Positions 26,370-34,868 of a DNA stretch of 64,000 bases are shown here, piece by piece. Source of the stretch: PKWO01 sp036561005 (lineage in GTDB: Bacteria > Pseudomonadota > Gammaproteobacteria > Burkholderiales > Burkholderiaceae_D); contig DATBQE010000172.1 in assembly GCA_036561005.1 (NCBI GenBank), forward strand, positions 1 to 64,000, in the 5' to 3' direction. The notes under the pieces were generated by a model. The model did not search any database and was not told where the DNA came from. It was given only the letters and a program-made list of their open reading frames with translations. Position numbers and translations under genes: made by a program. Position 1 is the first letter of the stretch. Each line of letters starts with the position of its first letter.

Positions 26370-26738
26370 CTACTGGGACACGATCATCTTTTCAATGAAA
26401 TACTCGGTGTCGCCAAAGCAGGAACCCGGAACGCCTTTGTGCTGGCCGTAGCTGAGCACCATGCGCTTGCCCATATTCGCCGAAATCTGCTGTGCAACAG
26501 CCTCATCGCGGACGCTGAACTCGAATTTTTCGGGCACGACGCCCGGCAGCGTGGTCAACAGCATCTCGCCTTCCCAGGTTTTGCATATCCAGCCCTTCCG
26601 GGAGAATTTCTGCACATAACCGGCACGCTGTCCCTCGGAATATGACCAGGTCAGCGACAGCCATGCATACGCCGCGAATGCCAAAACAAAAGCAGCCAAT
26701 ACGGCACAAAGCACCAGCATCGTTCGTTGTTTCGTCAT
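26370..26738 (-). CDS. small membrane-anchored protein of unknown function
   Basis: The 122 residues start with one hydrophobic helix (about residues 7-30, VLCAVLAAFVLAFAAYAWL). A soluble domain with GWICKTWEGEMLLTTLPGV, VRDEAVAQQISANMGKRMVLSYGQHKGVPGSCFGD (in part) and a final EKMIVSQ follows. Two cysteines could form a disulfide if the domain is periplasmic. I recognise it only as a conserved proteobacterial hypothetical. A MITE-like element ends 12 bases before its ATG; the AGGA binding site (26744-26747 region) remains intact. Confidence 0.75.
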   Translation of the reverse strand: MTKQRTMLVLCAVLAAFVLAFAAYAWLSLTWSYSEGQRAGYVQKFSRKGWICKTWEGEMLLTTLPGVVPEKFEFSVRDEAVAQQISANMGKRMVLSYGQHKGVPGSCFGDTEYFIEKMIVSQ

Positions 26739-26750
26739 GTCTGGTCCTAA

Positions 26751-26780
26751 GAGCCTGTTTATGATCTATTTGATGTGCCC
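26751..26780. repeat. left terminal inverted repeat of the MITE-like element
   Basis: A 30-bp end identical to the complement of 26988-27017, with no mismatch. It is flanked on its outer side by TAA and lies 12 bases from the ATG of the small membrane protein gene. Confidence 0.85.
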
Positions 26781-26987
26781 GTTCGAGCGAAAAGGGATGC
26801 AGTGCAAGGCGCGACGCGCCGCTCAGGGTGGCCCCCTGAGCAAGCGCCGCAACGCCGCAATGCGCCCTTTTCGCTCGAACCCTCCGGGCAGCCCCGTAAA
26901 CCGGTCGCTTGCCGCGTTGCGGCTCCTTGCCGTAGCACCGCTACGCCGCGTCGCCGCGCCTTGCATTCGACCGGTTTGCGGGGCTGC

Positions 26988-27017
26988 GGGCACATCAAAT
27001 AGATCATAAACAGGCTC
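26988..27017. repeat. right terminal inverted repeat of the MITE-like element
   Basis: A 30-bp end, perfect complement of 26751-26780, followed by TAA. It lies 14 bases beyond the target duplication from the stop of the PilZ gene. Confidence 0.85.
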
Positions 27018-27034
27018 TAAAATCGCGACGCCGC

Positions 27035-27376
27035 CTATTGGAGCAGTTGCCGTATCAGCTTCGCAGTCGTCTGATCCTGCTGACTGAACTGCATGCCGAC
27101 CCTGAAACCCGACGTACCGACACAGGTGCAGTAGACCGCTTTCGCGGTGACATTGATCTTGACGATCTGACCGTTGATCGGTGCATCAAAAATCAGCGTG
27201 CATAGCCGAGAAACGGGAATAGGCTCGTCGAGCATCACACTGACTCCGACCATGGACACGTCCATGGTGCGGCCCTTGACGGCGACCGAGTCGCTCAGCA
27301 TTACGCGCGCGGGGCAACGCAAAACCTTACGTGCCGCGGCCCGGGCTTCCTTTTGTTCAGCCATGCCTGGATTCAT
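27035..27376 (-). CDS. single-domain PilZ protein (cyclic-di-GMP receptor type)
   Basis: The 113 residues are a PilZ domain with both cyclic-di-GMP binding motifs intact: RxxxR in ARKVLRCPARV (around residues 15-20) and DxSxxG in MDVSMVGVSV (around residue 39). The final strand GFRVGMQFSQ is typical. It is expected to bind cyclic-di-GMP and act on an unknown partner. Two in-frame ATG codons four apart (27376 and 27364) are both possible. The DUF4404 gene ends 16 bases upstream. Confidence 0.9.
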   Translation of the reverse strand: MNPGMAEQKEARAAARKVLRCPARVMLSDSVAVKGRTMDVSMVGVSVMLDEPIPVSRLCTLIFDAPINGQIVKINVTAKAVYCTCVGTSGFRVGMQFSQQDQTTAKLIRQLLQ

Positions 27377-27392
27377 TTCAGATTGGAACCGA

Positions 27393-27662
27393 TCAGATAC
27401 CCATGCTGGCGAGCATATCGGTCAAGTCGCGCAACACAGGAGCAATGTGAGGATGCTTGGCCGCAAAGCGGGCGGAAATCGATTGCGCTTGCGATGCCAG
27501 TCCTGCTCCTTCGTTTGCGCCTGGCGCCTGCTTCTGCACCAGATTGCGAATATCGCCGTCGAGCATGTCGAGCAGTTGCACCAACTCGGCGTCGGGCGCC
27601 TCGGCGCTACTCAGCGCGAGGTGCAATTCCTTCAATTTCTCCTTCAGCGCGTCCATGCTCAT
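27393..27662 (-). CDS. DUF4404-family small protein
   Basis: The 89-residue protein matches DUF4404: an amphipathic N-terminal helix (ALKEKLKELHLALSSAE), the LVQLLDMLDGDIRNLV helix, and SISARFAAKHPHIAPVLRDLTDMLASMGI, the family's signature end. It is likely an all-helical cytoplasmic protein of unknown function. AGGACC precedes the ATG at 27662. It heads a same-strand run with the PilZ gene and, beyond the MITE, a membrane protein gene. Confidence 0.85.
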   Translation of the reverse strand: MSMDALKEKLKELHLALSSAEAPDAELVQLLDMLDGDIRNLVQKQAPGANEGAGLASQAQSISARFAAKHPHIAPVLRDLTDMLASMGI

Positions 27663-27910
27663 GTTTGGGGTCCTGGTAGGTGATCGACGCGAAATTACGA
27701 CTTGCGCTGCAAACTTGAGTCCATACTATATCAGCGCAGGCCATTCCCTGCACGAAAAGCATGGCCAGAATTCCTTCGAAATGCTTCGGAAGCCACAGAA
27801 TCGCCGCCTCGCGCGCCCATGGCGCGTACCGTGAAAGCGGATGCAACCAGGCGATGCTTTCCGTCTATAATTTGCCTACCTGACATGACCATATCGCCGG
27901 AGCCACCCTG

Positions 27911-29359
27911 GTGCGAATTTCCGTTTTACATATTGCCGCCCGACTATTGATTGCCGCACTATGTGCTCCGGTCGCCGCGGATGCAGGCGCCGCCGTTGCC
28001 ACGCAGCCCGGGCATAGCTGCCATCAACCAGGCTACGACCAGGCCCTGCGTTGTATCGATGTGGCGGTGCCGCTCGATTATCAGCATGCCGATGGTGCCA
28101 GACTTGCCCTGCACGTGACGCTTGCTCCCGCACTGCGCGAAGGTGCAAGGCCGGATCCGGTGTTTGTGCTGGCCGGCGGTCCCGGTCAAGCCGGCAGCGA
28201 GATCCTGCCTTTGCTCGATTCAAGCTTTCGCAAGCTGCGCGCCACGCGTGACATCGTGTTCATCGACCAACGCGGCACGGGACTGTCCGGCAAGCTCGAC
28301 TGTGAAAGCACGCAGGAAGTCGACGATCTTGACGAAGCCGGGCAGGAACAGTTGATCCGCAAGTGCATGAAGTCACTCGACAAGCCCTTCAAATTTTACA
28401 ACACCGAAAATTCCGCACGCGATCTGGAGCAGGTTCGCAATGCACTCGGTTATTCGCAAGTCAATCTCTGGGGCGGTTCCTACGGCACGCGTCTTGGCCA
28501 AGCCTATGCCCGTATGTTCCCGGCATCGGTGCGGGCACTGGTTCTTGACGGTGTGGCCTCACCGGATCAGATCATTTTTGCCTGGGGCCGCGATGCACAG
28601 GCGTCGCTCGATACCACATTCAGCTATTGTGCAACCGCCCCCGGCTGCCATGCAGCCTATCCGAATTTGCCGCAACAGTTTTCCGCCTTGCTCGCACGTG
28701 TCAATGGCGGCGAGGTCAAACTCGATTTCTATCATCCGCGTACGGCACGCCGTGTCCAGATGCAAATGGCCCCGGCGCGCTTCCTGCAAACCGTGCGCAC
28801 TGCACTCTATTCGGCAGACAGCGCCAACCGCCTGCCATTCCTGATCGACAGCGCAGACAAGGGAAACTGGAATCCCTTCGTCGCACAGATGTACAGCGTT
28901 AGCGACTTTTCTTTGGAAGGGCCGGCCATCGGGCTGATGCTTTCGGTCACCTGCGCGGAAGACATTGCGCGCGTCACGCCGGCCATCATCGCAGACGAAG
29001 AACACAACTCATTTCTGGCGGGAAGAGAGCTTAAGCTGATGTCACGGCTATGCCAATCCATGGACGTGCCGGCCATCCCTTACAGTGAGCCAGCCATGAT
29101 ATCCGCGCCAACGCTGCTCCTTTCCGGCGCACTCGACCCTGTCACGCCGCCATACCGGGCGCAAAGCGCTGCCAAGCTCATGAACCATGCGCAACAATTC
29201 GTGGTCACCAATGCCAGCCATATCGTCTCGCAAGCGGGTTGCGCGCCGCGCCTGTTGCGTGAATTCATCGATCATCCGGATCAGCCATTGGCAGCAGAAT
29301 GCTTGAAGGACATCCCGCGTAACAGCTTTCAGTTGGGGGCGGCGGGGCCGCATCCCTAG
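27911..29359 (+). CDS. exported peptidase-S33-like (tripeptidyl-aminopeptidase type) alpha/beta hydrolase
   Basis: The GTG at 27911, with CGGAG eight bases upstream, opens a signal peptide that ends near residue 26 (PVAADAGA). The mature enzyme has VFVLAGGPGQAGSE (oxyanion region), IVFIDQRGTGLSG, and the nucleophile elbow LWGGSYGTRLGQAYA near residue 185. The catalytic acid appears in LSGALDPVTPP and the His in VTNASHIVSQAGC. The late domain with TAP-like organisation suggests N-terminal exopeptidase activity in the periplasm, with unknown substrate. The following ABC genes start 20 bases after the stop. Confidence 0.9.
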   Translation: MRISVLHIAARLLIAALCAPVAADAGAAVATQPGHSCHQPGYDQALRCIDVAVPLDYQHADGARLALHVTLAPALREGARPDPVFVLAGGPGQAGSEILPLLDSSFRKLRATRDIVFIDQRGTGLSGKLDCESTQEVDDLDEAGQEQLIRKCMKSLDKPFKFYNTENSARDLEQVRNALGYSQVNLWGGSYGTRLGQAYARMFPASVRALVLDGVASPDQIIFAWGRDAQASLDTTFSYCATAPGCHAAYPNLPQQFSALLARVNGGEVKLDFYHPRTARRVQMQMAPARFLQTVRTALYSADSANRLPFLIDSADKGNWNPFVAQMYSVSDFSLEGPAIGLMLSVTCAEDIARVTPAIIADEEHNSFLAGRELKLMSRLCQSMDVPAIPYSEPAMISAPTLLLSGALDPVTPPYRAQSAAKLMNHAQQFVVTNASHIVSQAGCAPRLLREFIDHPDQPLAAECLKDIPRNSFQLGAAGPHP

Positions 29360-29379
29360 ATGATTTTGGAAAGAACGAC

Positions 29380-30114
29380 ATGATCAAGGTCGACGACGTA
29401 CGCAAACGCTTCGGCGCCATCCAGGCATTGTCGGGTGTCAGTTTCGTCGCCCAGGATGGCCGCACCACGGCACTATTGGGCCCCAACGGAGCAGGCAAGA
29501 CCACATTGTTGCGCCTGCTGGTAGGCTTGTTGCAACGCGACCACGGCAGCATCAACGTCGACGGGCTCGACCCCGCAAGGAATCCTATCGAAGTGCGCCG
29601 AAGCATCGGTTTTCTGACCGATCAATTCGGATTGTATGATCGTTTGACCACACGCGAGCACCTGGTCTATTTCGGCGAGTTGAACGGCATGAGCAAAGAG
29701 GAGATCGCACACCGGATCGGCGACGTGGTGGGCCTGCTGACCATGGAAGACATTCTGGACCGGCGCGCCAAGGGTTTTTCGCAGGGACAGCGCGTCAAGG
29801 TTGCGCTGGCGCGCACCCTATTGCACAAACCCCGCCATCTGTTGCTTGACGAGCCGACGCGCGGACTCGATGTCATGAGCACCCGCGCGCTGCGCCGCAC
29901 GCTGGCGGCATTGCGGGAGGAAGGCTGCTGCATCATCATGGCTACCCACGTTATGCAGGAAGTGACGCATTTGTGCGACGACGTGATCGTCATCGCCAAG
30001 GGACATACCGTGGCGCAAGGCTCACCAGACGAAATCTGCCAGCGCACGGGCATTGCCAATCTGGAAGATGCATTCGTCAGTCTGGTCGGGACCGATGAAG
30101 GAATTTCGGCATGA
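29380..30114 (+). CDS. ABC transporter ATP-binding protein, NatA-like
   Basis: The 244-residue ATPase has a complete nucleotide-binding domain: Walker A LGPNGAGKTTL near residue 34, the signature GFSQGQRVKVALARTLLHKP, Walker B HLLLDEPTRGLD, and the switch His in MATHVMQEV. The order and length match NatA-type ATPases that pair with a large exporter subunit. The next gene overlaps by four bases (ATGA), so they form one unit. GGAAAG precedes the ATG. It belongs to the Na+/drug-type exporter group; the exported substrate is not determined. Confidence 0.92.
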   Translation: MIKVDDVRKRFGAIQALSGVSFVAQDGRTTALLGPNGAGKTTLLRLLVGLLQRDHGSINVDGLDPARNPIEVRRSIGFLTDQFGLYDRLTTREHLVYFGELNGMSKEEIAHRIGDVVGLLTMEDILDRRAKGFSQGQRVKVALARTLLHKPRHLLLDEPTRGLDVMSTRALRRTLAALREEGCCIIMATHVMQEVTHLCDDVIVIAKGHTVAQGSPDEICQRTGIANLEDAFVSLVGTDEGISA

Positions 30115-31307
30115 CGACAAAAATCGGCGGCAAATTTCTCGTTGTTCTGCGCAAGGAATTACGCGAAGCCTTCCGCGACCGGCGCGCGCTCGGCGTTTTG
30201 CTGATGATTGTCGTGCTCTATCCATTGATGCTATGGGTCGCGCTGCACAAGATCATCGATATGACGGTCAAGGGTGAACACGAGAACGTTGCGCTGGTGG
30301 TCATCGGCGGACCGCAGGTGCCCACCTTGCTTGGCATGCTGGAGCAAAAGAACATCAAGATAACGGCCCGGGAGAATATGACCGATGCCGACATCACCGA
30401 GTTGCTGCGTCTGCGGCAATACGTGGCCGTGATCAAGATCAGCGATAAATTCACCGACAACTACACGGCGATGCGACCGGCACGCATCGAACTTTGGTAT
30501 GACTCTGCCTCGGACCAGCAATCGAAATTGCGCCGCGTCGAAAATGTGCTGCGCACCTACAATAGCATGATAGCCGGGGCGCGCCTGCTGGCCCATGGCG
30601 TCTCGCCGGCCGCCCTTACGCCGATACAGTTGCAGAGTTACGATACCGCCACCAACGCCTCGCGTTCGGTCCAGTTCCTCGGTGCATTGCTCGGCATCTT
30701 CTTTGCTGCCAGCTTCTTCTTTTGCCTGAACACGGCCATGGATACCACGGCCGGCGAACGCGAAAGGCGCTCTCTCGAAGTATTGCTGGCACAACCGATT
30801 CACGCGTTCGAACTCATCATGGGTAAATGGCTTGCCACTGCAACGCTGGCAATCATCGGCCTGACCCTGGAATTGATCGTTGCGCACCTGATCTTGAAAT
30901 GGATGCCGCTGGAGGAAATCGGCATGTCGTGGCGCGTCAGCTGGCCGCTGCTGTTGGGCATGATCGGTTGCGCCATCCCGTTGTGCCTGTTCGCTGCGGC
31001 CTTTGAAATTGCGCTGGCAATGAACGCAAAGACATTCAAGGAAGCGCAAACGATGATGAGCTTTGCCGTCTTGCTGCCCATGATGCCGACCATCATCGTA
31101 CCGATGCTCGATCTGAACACCGCGACCTGGATGTATGTCGTGCCGGTGCTGGCCAACCAGACCTTGCTGCTTGAGGTGGCGAAAGGACAGGATGTCGGCC
31201 TGCTTCCTTACGTCTTGACCATGGGCAGTTCCATGCTGGCGGCACTGCTTGCCGTCGGCTTCGCGGCGTGGCGCCTGCGTAGCGAAAAATATGTACTCGG
31301 GGTTTAA
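30111..31307 (+). CDS. ABC transporter permease, NatB-like
   Basis: The 398-residue permease has one N-terminal transmembrane helix (about residues 22-46), a large external domain of roughly 150 residues, and five or six C-terminal helices from about residue 180. Blocks such as FQFLGALLGIFFAASFFFCLNTAMDTTAGERERRSLEVLLAQPI (in part) include the characteristic ERERGTLE-like coupling segment ERERRSLEVLL. It is the membrane partner of the preceding ATPase. It probably exports sodium or small toxic compounds; the ligand cannot be told from sequence. Confidence 0.9.
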   Translation: MTTKIGGKFLVVLRKELREAFRDRRALGVLLMIVVLYPLMLWVALHKIIDMTVKGEHENVALVVIGGPQVPTLLGMLEQKNIKITARENMTDADITELLRLRQYVAVIKISDKFTDNYTAMRPARIELWYDSASDQQSKLRRVENVLRTYNSMIAGARLLAHGVSPAALTPIQLQSYDTATNASRSVQFLGALLGIFFAASFFFCLNTAMDTTAGERERRSLEVLLAQPIHAFELIMGKWLATATLAIIGLTLELIVAHLILKWMPLEEIGMSWRVSWPLLLGMIGCAIPLCLFAAAFEIALAMNAKTFKEAQTMMSFAVLLPMMPTIIVPMLDLNTATWMYVVPVLANQTLLLEVAKGQDVGLLPYVLTMGSSMLAALLAVGFAAWRLRSEKYVLGV

Positions 31308-31347
31308 ATATCAACAATCCATTGAACATGTGGAAAAGGACCAAACC

Positions 31348-31887
31348 ATGAAACTGACCTACCGCCTTGCGCTTGCGTTACTTGCCTGCACCGGTTTCAA
31401 CGGCATAGCCGTTGCGAACGAAGCTGCACCCCCGACCCCTGATGCACTGAAGGTGCCGCCGGGCCATACACTGAGACTTTCCGTCAAGGCAAGCGGCTTC
31501 CAGATTTACGAATGTGGGGCGGATAAGGTCAATCCTGCAGCCTTTGTGTGGAATTTTTCAGCGCCTCAGGCTGATCTGTTCGACGCGCAGGGGAAGAAGC
31601 TGGGCAAGCACTACGCTGGGCCTACCTGGGAAGGCGAGGATGGCAGCAAAATCGTCGGTCAGGTGAAGGCGAGCGACAAGGGCACGGATGCCGGTGCAAT
31701 CAGTTGGCTGCTGTTGGAAGCAAAGGCGAATTCTGGCGAGGGTATTTTCAGTCACATAAGCCATGTGCAGCGCCTGGCGACGTCCGGTGGCAAAGCGCCG
31801 GCTGGCGGCTGCGACGCGTCGACAAAGGGGGAAATAAGCAAAGTGCCCTACACCGCGCAGTATTATTTTTACGAAGCGACCAGGTAA
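31348..31887 (+). CDS. exported DUF3455-family protein
   Basis: The ATG at 31348, preceded by GGAAAAGGACC, starts a signal peptide that ends at VANEAAP (around residue 24). The remaining 155 residues match DUF3455: LKVPPGHTLRLSVKASGFQIYECG, FSAPQADLFDAQGKKLGKHYAGPTWEGEDGSKIVG and a final AQYYFYEATR. The family is secreted and of unknown function. An upstream in-frame extension runs into the permease gene and was rejected. It lies on the same strand after the ABC genes. Confidence 0.87.
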   Translation: MKLTYRLALALLACTGFNGIAVANEAAPPTPDALKVPPGHTLRLSVKASGFQIYECGADKVNPAAFVWNFSAPQADLFDAQGKKLGKHYAGPTWEGEDGSKIVGQVKASDKGTDAGAISWLLLEAKANSGEGIFSHISHVQRLATSGGKAPAGGCDASTKGEISKVPYTAQYYFYEATR

Positions 31888-31941
31888 CGCGCTGCAACGC
31901 CGAAATAAACGCGATGCCGGCCGCGTGCCGGCAGACTCAGA

Positions 31942-32184
31942 CTATTTTGTAGCGAGATTATATTTTTCCCTGACGTGCTCGACCGCTTCGCGGATCTCAG
32001 TCTCGTAGTCCGCCCCGCCGCGAAAACTCCCCATGTCCCAATTGCAGCCGTCACGATCGACCTCGTGCATTTGCGGCACCGGCGTCTCAACCTTGGCATC
32101 GTCGTCAACGATTTCCGGTATCGCAGCGACAAGTTTTTGCACTTTTTTGCGGATTTCCTCCGCGCTCAGCACCGTTCTTTCCAT
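31942..32184 (-). CDS. small acidic conserved-looking protein of unknown function
   Basis: The 80-residue ORF starts at an ATG with a perfect GGAGGA site nine bases upstream and encodes MERTVLSAEEIRKKVQKLVAAIPEIVDDDAKVETP, then a Cys/Trp motif GCNWDMGSFRGGADYE, ending in the helix IREAVEHVREKYNL. It has no signal peptide or membrane segment. I do not recognise a family. An extension on the same frame up to 32520 looks non-coding. Confidence 0.65.
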   Translation of the reverse strand: MERTVLSAEEIRKKVQKLVAAIPEIVDDDAKVETPVPQMHEVDRDGCNWDMGSFRGGADYETEIREAVEHVREKYNLATK

Positions 32185-32437
32185 GCTACATCCTCCGCTA
32201 CCATCGGTATCCGGTTGCATACGAAACGAGGGAGCTGGTCGGCCAAAGATCACGCCGCGGCACCCGCGCAGGCCGGCACACTGCCGGTATTGACGCGACA
32301 CCGGCGCGATGCCGGAATGCAGGTCAACGTGAGCCATATTAGCGCAGAACGGTCGCCAAAAACAATCGTTCCCGCGAGTTTCGGCGCGACTGTTGTAGAG
32401 CTGTGTATCTAACGCCGATGCCGATTTTCGGCGGAAA

Positions 32438-32638
32438 TCAATGCGTTTGCCGGTGATCGACGCGCACCATAATACGGCGGGCCCATTCCTGTGCGGTAGA
32501 ATCGACGAAGCAGTCGGCATGCTCTACCGATTCGCGCAATATTCGTTTGGCAAGATTCGCAACACGGCTATCCAACGACAGAATTTGCTCGTTCAAGAGC
32601 AGGATATCCTCTCCACTCAACGGTTTGCGATTCATCAT
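32438..32638 (-). CDS. small protein of unknown function
   Basis: The ATG at 32638 follows GGAGGG four bases upstream and opens a 66-residue protein, MMNRKPLSGEDILLLNEQILSL, then ANLAKRILRESVEHADCFVDSTAQEWARRI and a basic end. It is probably an all-helical cytoplasmic protein. No family recognised. A longer frame to 33148 overlaps the PilZ gene on the other strand and is not supported. The divergent PilZ gene is 286 bases away. Confidence 0.5.
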   Translation of the reverse strand: MMNRKPLSGEDILLLNEQILSLDSRVANLAKRILRESVEHADCFVDSTAQEWARRIMVRVDHRQTH

Positions 32639-32924
32639 GGAGCCCTCCGACAATACATATTCCCGGTGCTTCATTCTTGTTATCGGATGTGAATTGCCAT
32701 CCGCGTAGTCAAAAATGTGTATCGCACGTTGCAAAATGTATCCGTCCTGAGATTGTGACCATGCAAGGCGTGAAAACCCCGGGCATCTCGAGCATTCGGC
32801 GTGGAATAGTCTTCCGGTCGAGCAGGAATGGGTGATAATCCACCGAGAACACGCCAGTCGATGAGAAATGGCAAGGGGGAACAATAATCCAATGCGGGAC
32901 GAAACAGGTTCTACAGGAGATTGC

Positions 32925-33263
32925 ATGGTCATCAACGACAAGCGCAGGCATTTTCGCAAGTCCCTACAGGCGCAAGCGGCAGTTGCCGACATTTTGGGCA
33001 ACACGTGGACAAAAATCGACTTGCTCGACATCTCCGGTAGCGGTGCCGCGTTCATCAGCGCCGAGGAATATTTGCCCGGTGCGGCGCGCATGCTGCGCTT
33101 CCAATTGCCCGAAAATGCCAAACGCATTTCAGCCGCCTGCAAGATCATCCATTGCGTGGCACACCCTTACCTGCGCGGTTATCGTGTCGGCGTGGAGTTC
33201 GTTAGAATCGAGGAACAGGATTTGTTGGCCGTTAATGCCTTTGTCAGCGCCACCAACGAATGA
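32925..33263 (+). CDS. single-domain PilZ protein (second)
   Basis: The ATG at 32925 is preceded by a clean AGGAGA site, making the 112-residue protein start MVINDKRRHFRKSLQA. Both cyclic-di-GMP motifs are intact: RRHFR (RxxxR) and LDISGSGAAF (DxSxxG). Later strands AACKIIHCVAHPYLRGYRVGVEFV complete the domain. It is probably a cytoplasmic cyclic-di-GMP receptor. It is only distantly similar to the PilZ protein at 27035. Confidence 0.88.
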   Translation: MVINDKRRHFRKSLQAQAAVADILGNTWTKIDLLDISGSGAAFISAEEYLPGAARMLRFQLPENAKRISAACKIIHCVAHPYLRGYRVGVEFVRIEEQDLLAVNAFVSATNE

Positions 33264-33335
33264 ATGCATGCTGATGCAGACTAAACTATAAAAATCGCGC
33301 TTGCGACAATGCTGGCCGGAGTGCGCCAGTCGGCT

Positions 33336-33854
33336 CTATTTACCGGGCAAGGCAGACTCTTTCTTGTAGATATTTTTCAAGACACTGATATCGAGACTGC
33401 GCATGTCGGCACTCTGTTTGTCTAGCCAGTCGTTGAAACCGTCTTCCTCGCCGGAGCCCCTGGCTTTAGTATCGGCGACGCCACCGCCTCCGAGCACCTG
33501 CACGGCTGTGCTGCCGCGGCGCTCGGCAATCAGTGCGAAAGCCGCACCTGCGACGGATGTCGCGCGCGAACTGTGGCAATAATTATCGACGAACACGCCA
33601 AGCGCGAAGTCGCTCGGCATGCGGCCCAGGGAAACCTGATCGTTTTGATTGGAATAGTTATAACCGGTAACAACGCCGCGAATCCAGTCGATGTACTGCT
33701 GGCGCACCGTAGGATGATCTTCCGAACCAAACCAGTCCTGGCATGACATCTTGTCGAACCCGTGGATGGCGACAAAAGATTTTTCGTCCGCCACGACAGC
33801 GACGGTGAATGAAAACGACAATGTCAAAAGAAACAAGATCGCCGGCCTGTTCAT
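33336..33854 (-). CDS. exported protein of unknown function
   Basis: A signal peptide (residues 1-22, ending at VVADEKS) precedes 150 residues containing GFDKMSCQDWFGSEDHPTVRQQYIDWIRGVVTGYNY (in part) and a second Cys in FVDNYCHSSRATSVAGAAFALIAERR. Two cysteines spaced about 55 apart suggest a disulfide. The pattern vaguely recalls small HdeA- or Rap1a-type periplasmic proteins, but I cannot assign it. The ATG has CAGGGG upstream. Confidence 0.65.
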   Translation of the reverse strand: MNRPAILFLLTLSFSFTVAVVADEKSFVAIHGFDKMSCQDWFGSEDHPTVRQQYIDWIRGVVTGYNYSNQNDQVSLGRMPSDFALGVFVDNYCHSSRATSVAGAAFALIAERRGSTAVQVLGGGGVADTKARGSGEEDGFNDWLDKQSADMRSLDISVLKNIYKKESALPGK

Positions 33855-33890
33855 GCGCGAACCCCTGTCAATGGCGTCGCAAGCGCGCGA

Positions 33891-34868
33891 TCAACTTTCC
33901 AGTGTGAATTCCTTGTACTCGCCATAACTGAGCAAGCGTTCATGGCGCCGCTCAAGCAGTTTCTCCACCGACATGTCGTCAACCTGGCGCAGGCTTTCCA
34001 CCAGCGCCTTCTTCAATGCCGCGGCCGCGCTCTTGTGATCGCGATGGGCGCCGCCGACAGGTTCATTGACGATCTTGTCGACCAGCTTTAATGCCTTCAG
34101 GCGATGTGCTGTCAAGGCCAGTGCTTCGGCGGCGTCGTTGGTGTGATCGGTGTCGCGCCACAGGATCGAAGAGCAGGACTCAGGGGAAATCACCGAATAA
34201 GTTGCGTATTGCAGCATAAGCGACACGTCACCAACGCCGATCGCCAGAGCGCCGCCCGAGCCGCCCTCCCCGATCACCGTCGTGACGATAGGCACGCGCA
34301 GCCCCGCCATTTCGAACAGATTCTTGCCGATCGCCTGCGATTGATTGCGCTCTTCCGCATCGATACCAGGCCACGCTCCCGGCGTGTCGATGAAAGTGAA
34401 TACCGGAATGCCGAATTTCTCGGCAATTTTCATCAGGCGCAGGGCCTTGCGATATCCCTCAGGACGCGGATAACCGAAGTTGCGCATGGCGCGTTCCTTG
34501 GTGTCGCGCCCTTTCTGGTGCCCGATCACCATGCAAGCCTTGCCGTTCAGACGCGCCAGCCCGCCGACTATCGATTGATCGTCAGCAAACATGCGGTCGC
34601 CGCGCATTTCATGGAAATCCGTGAAGATGTGCGTCACATAATCCAGCGTATACGGCCGCTTCGCGTGGCGGGCAACCTTGACGATCTGCCCCGGTGTGAG
34701 CTTGGAATAGATATTTTGAGTCAGCGCATAGCTCTTGGCCGACAGGCGATCGATTTCTTCCGAAAGGTCGACGGCGGATTCCTCATCGGAAAAACGCAAC
34801 ATGTCGATCTTTGCTTCGATGTCTGCGATCGGCGCCTCAAAATCCAGATACAAGCTTTTATCCAGCAT
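33891..34868 (-). CDS. accA: acetyl-CoA carboxylase carboxyltransferase subunit alpha
   Basis: AccA is the alpha subunit of the carboxyltransferase that, with AccD, transfers the carboxyl group from biotin to acetyl-CoA in fatty acid synthesis. The 325 residues begin MLDKSLYLDFEAPIADIEAKI and contain the carboxyltransferase core: AMRNFGYPRPEGYRKALRLM, FIDTPGAWPGIDAEERNQSQAI, GEGGSGGALAIGVGD and YSVISPESCSSILWRD. The usual start was chosen at the ATG 34868; an in-frame TTG lies four codons earlier. Length is normal. Confidence 0.97.
   Translation of the reverse strand: MLDKSLYLDFEAPIADIEAKIDMLRFSDEESAVDLSEEIDRLSAKSYALTQNIYSKLTPGQIVKVARHAKRPYTLDYVTHIFTDFHEMRGDRMFADDQSIVGGLARLNGKACMVIGHQKGRDTKERAMRNFGYPRPEGYRKALRLMKIAEKFGIPVFTFIDTPGAWPGIDAEERNQSQAIGKNLFEMAGLRVPIVTTVIGEGGSGGALAIGVGDVSLMLQYATYSVISPESCSSILWRDTDHTNDAAEALALTAHRLKALKLVDKIVNEPVGGAHRDHKSAAAALKKALVESLRQVDDMSVEKLLERRHERLLSYGEYKEFTLES

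Larger units (their letters stand above)
26751..27017. mobile_element. 267-bp MITE-like element with perfect 30-bp inverted ends and TAA target duplication
   Basis: Bases 26751-26780 (starting GAGCCTGTTTATGATC) and 26988-27017 are perfect 30-bp inverted repeats. TAA flanks both outer ends (26748-26750 and 27018-27020), the trace of a 3-bp target duplication. Inside are two further inverted-repeat units. A perfect 16-bp pair begins at 26781 (GTTCGAGCGAAAAGGG with its complement ending near 26880). A second near-perfect 20-bp pair lies at about 26892-26912 and 26968-26987. There is no transposase. Long ORFs on both strands arise only from this symmetry. A 3-bp TNA target would fit the IS1031 branch of the IS5 family; that affiliation is inference. 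Confidence 0.85.

Noticed and set aside
26737..27009. ORFs of 75-90 residues on both strands of the MITE-like element
   Set aside because: Both strands begin with the same MIYLMCP because of the terminal inverted repeats; no transposase motif, so the ORFs are products of symmetry.
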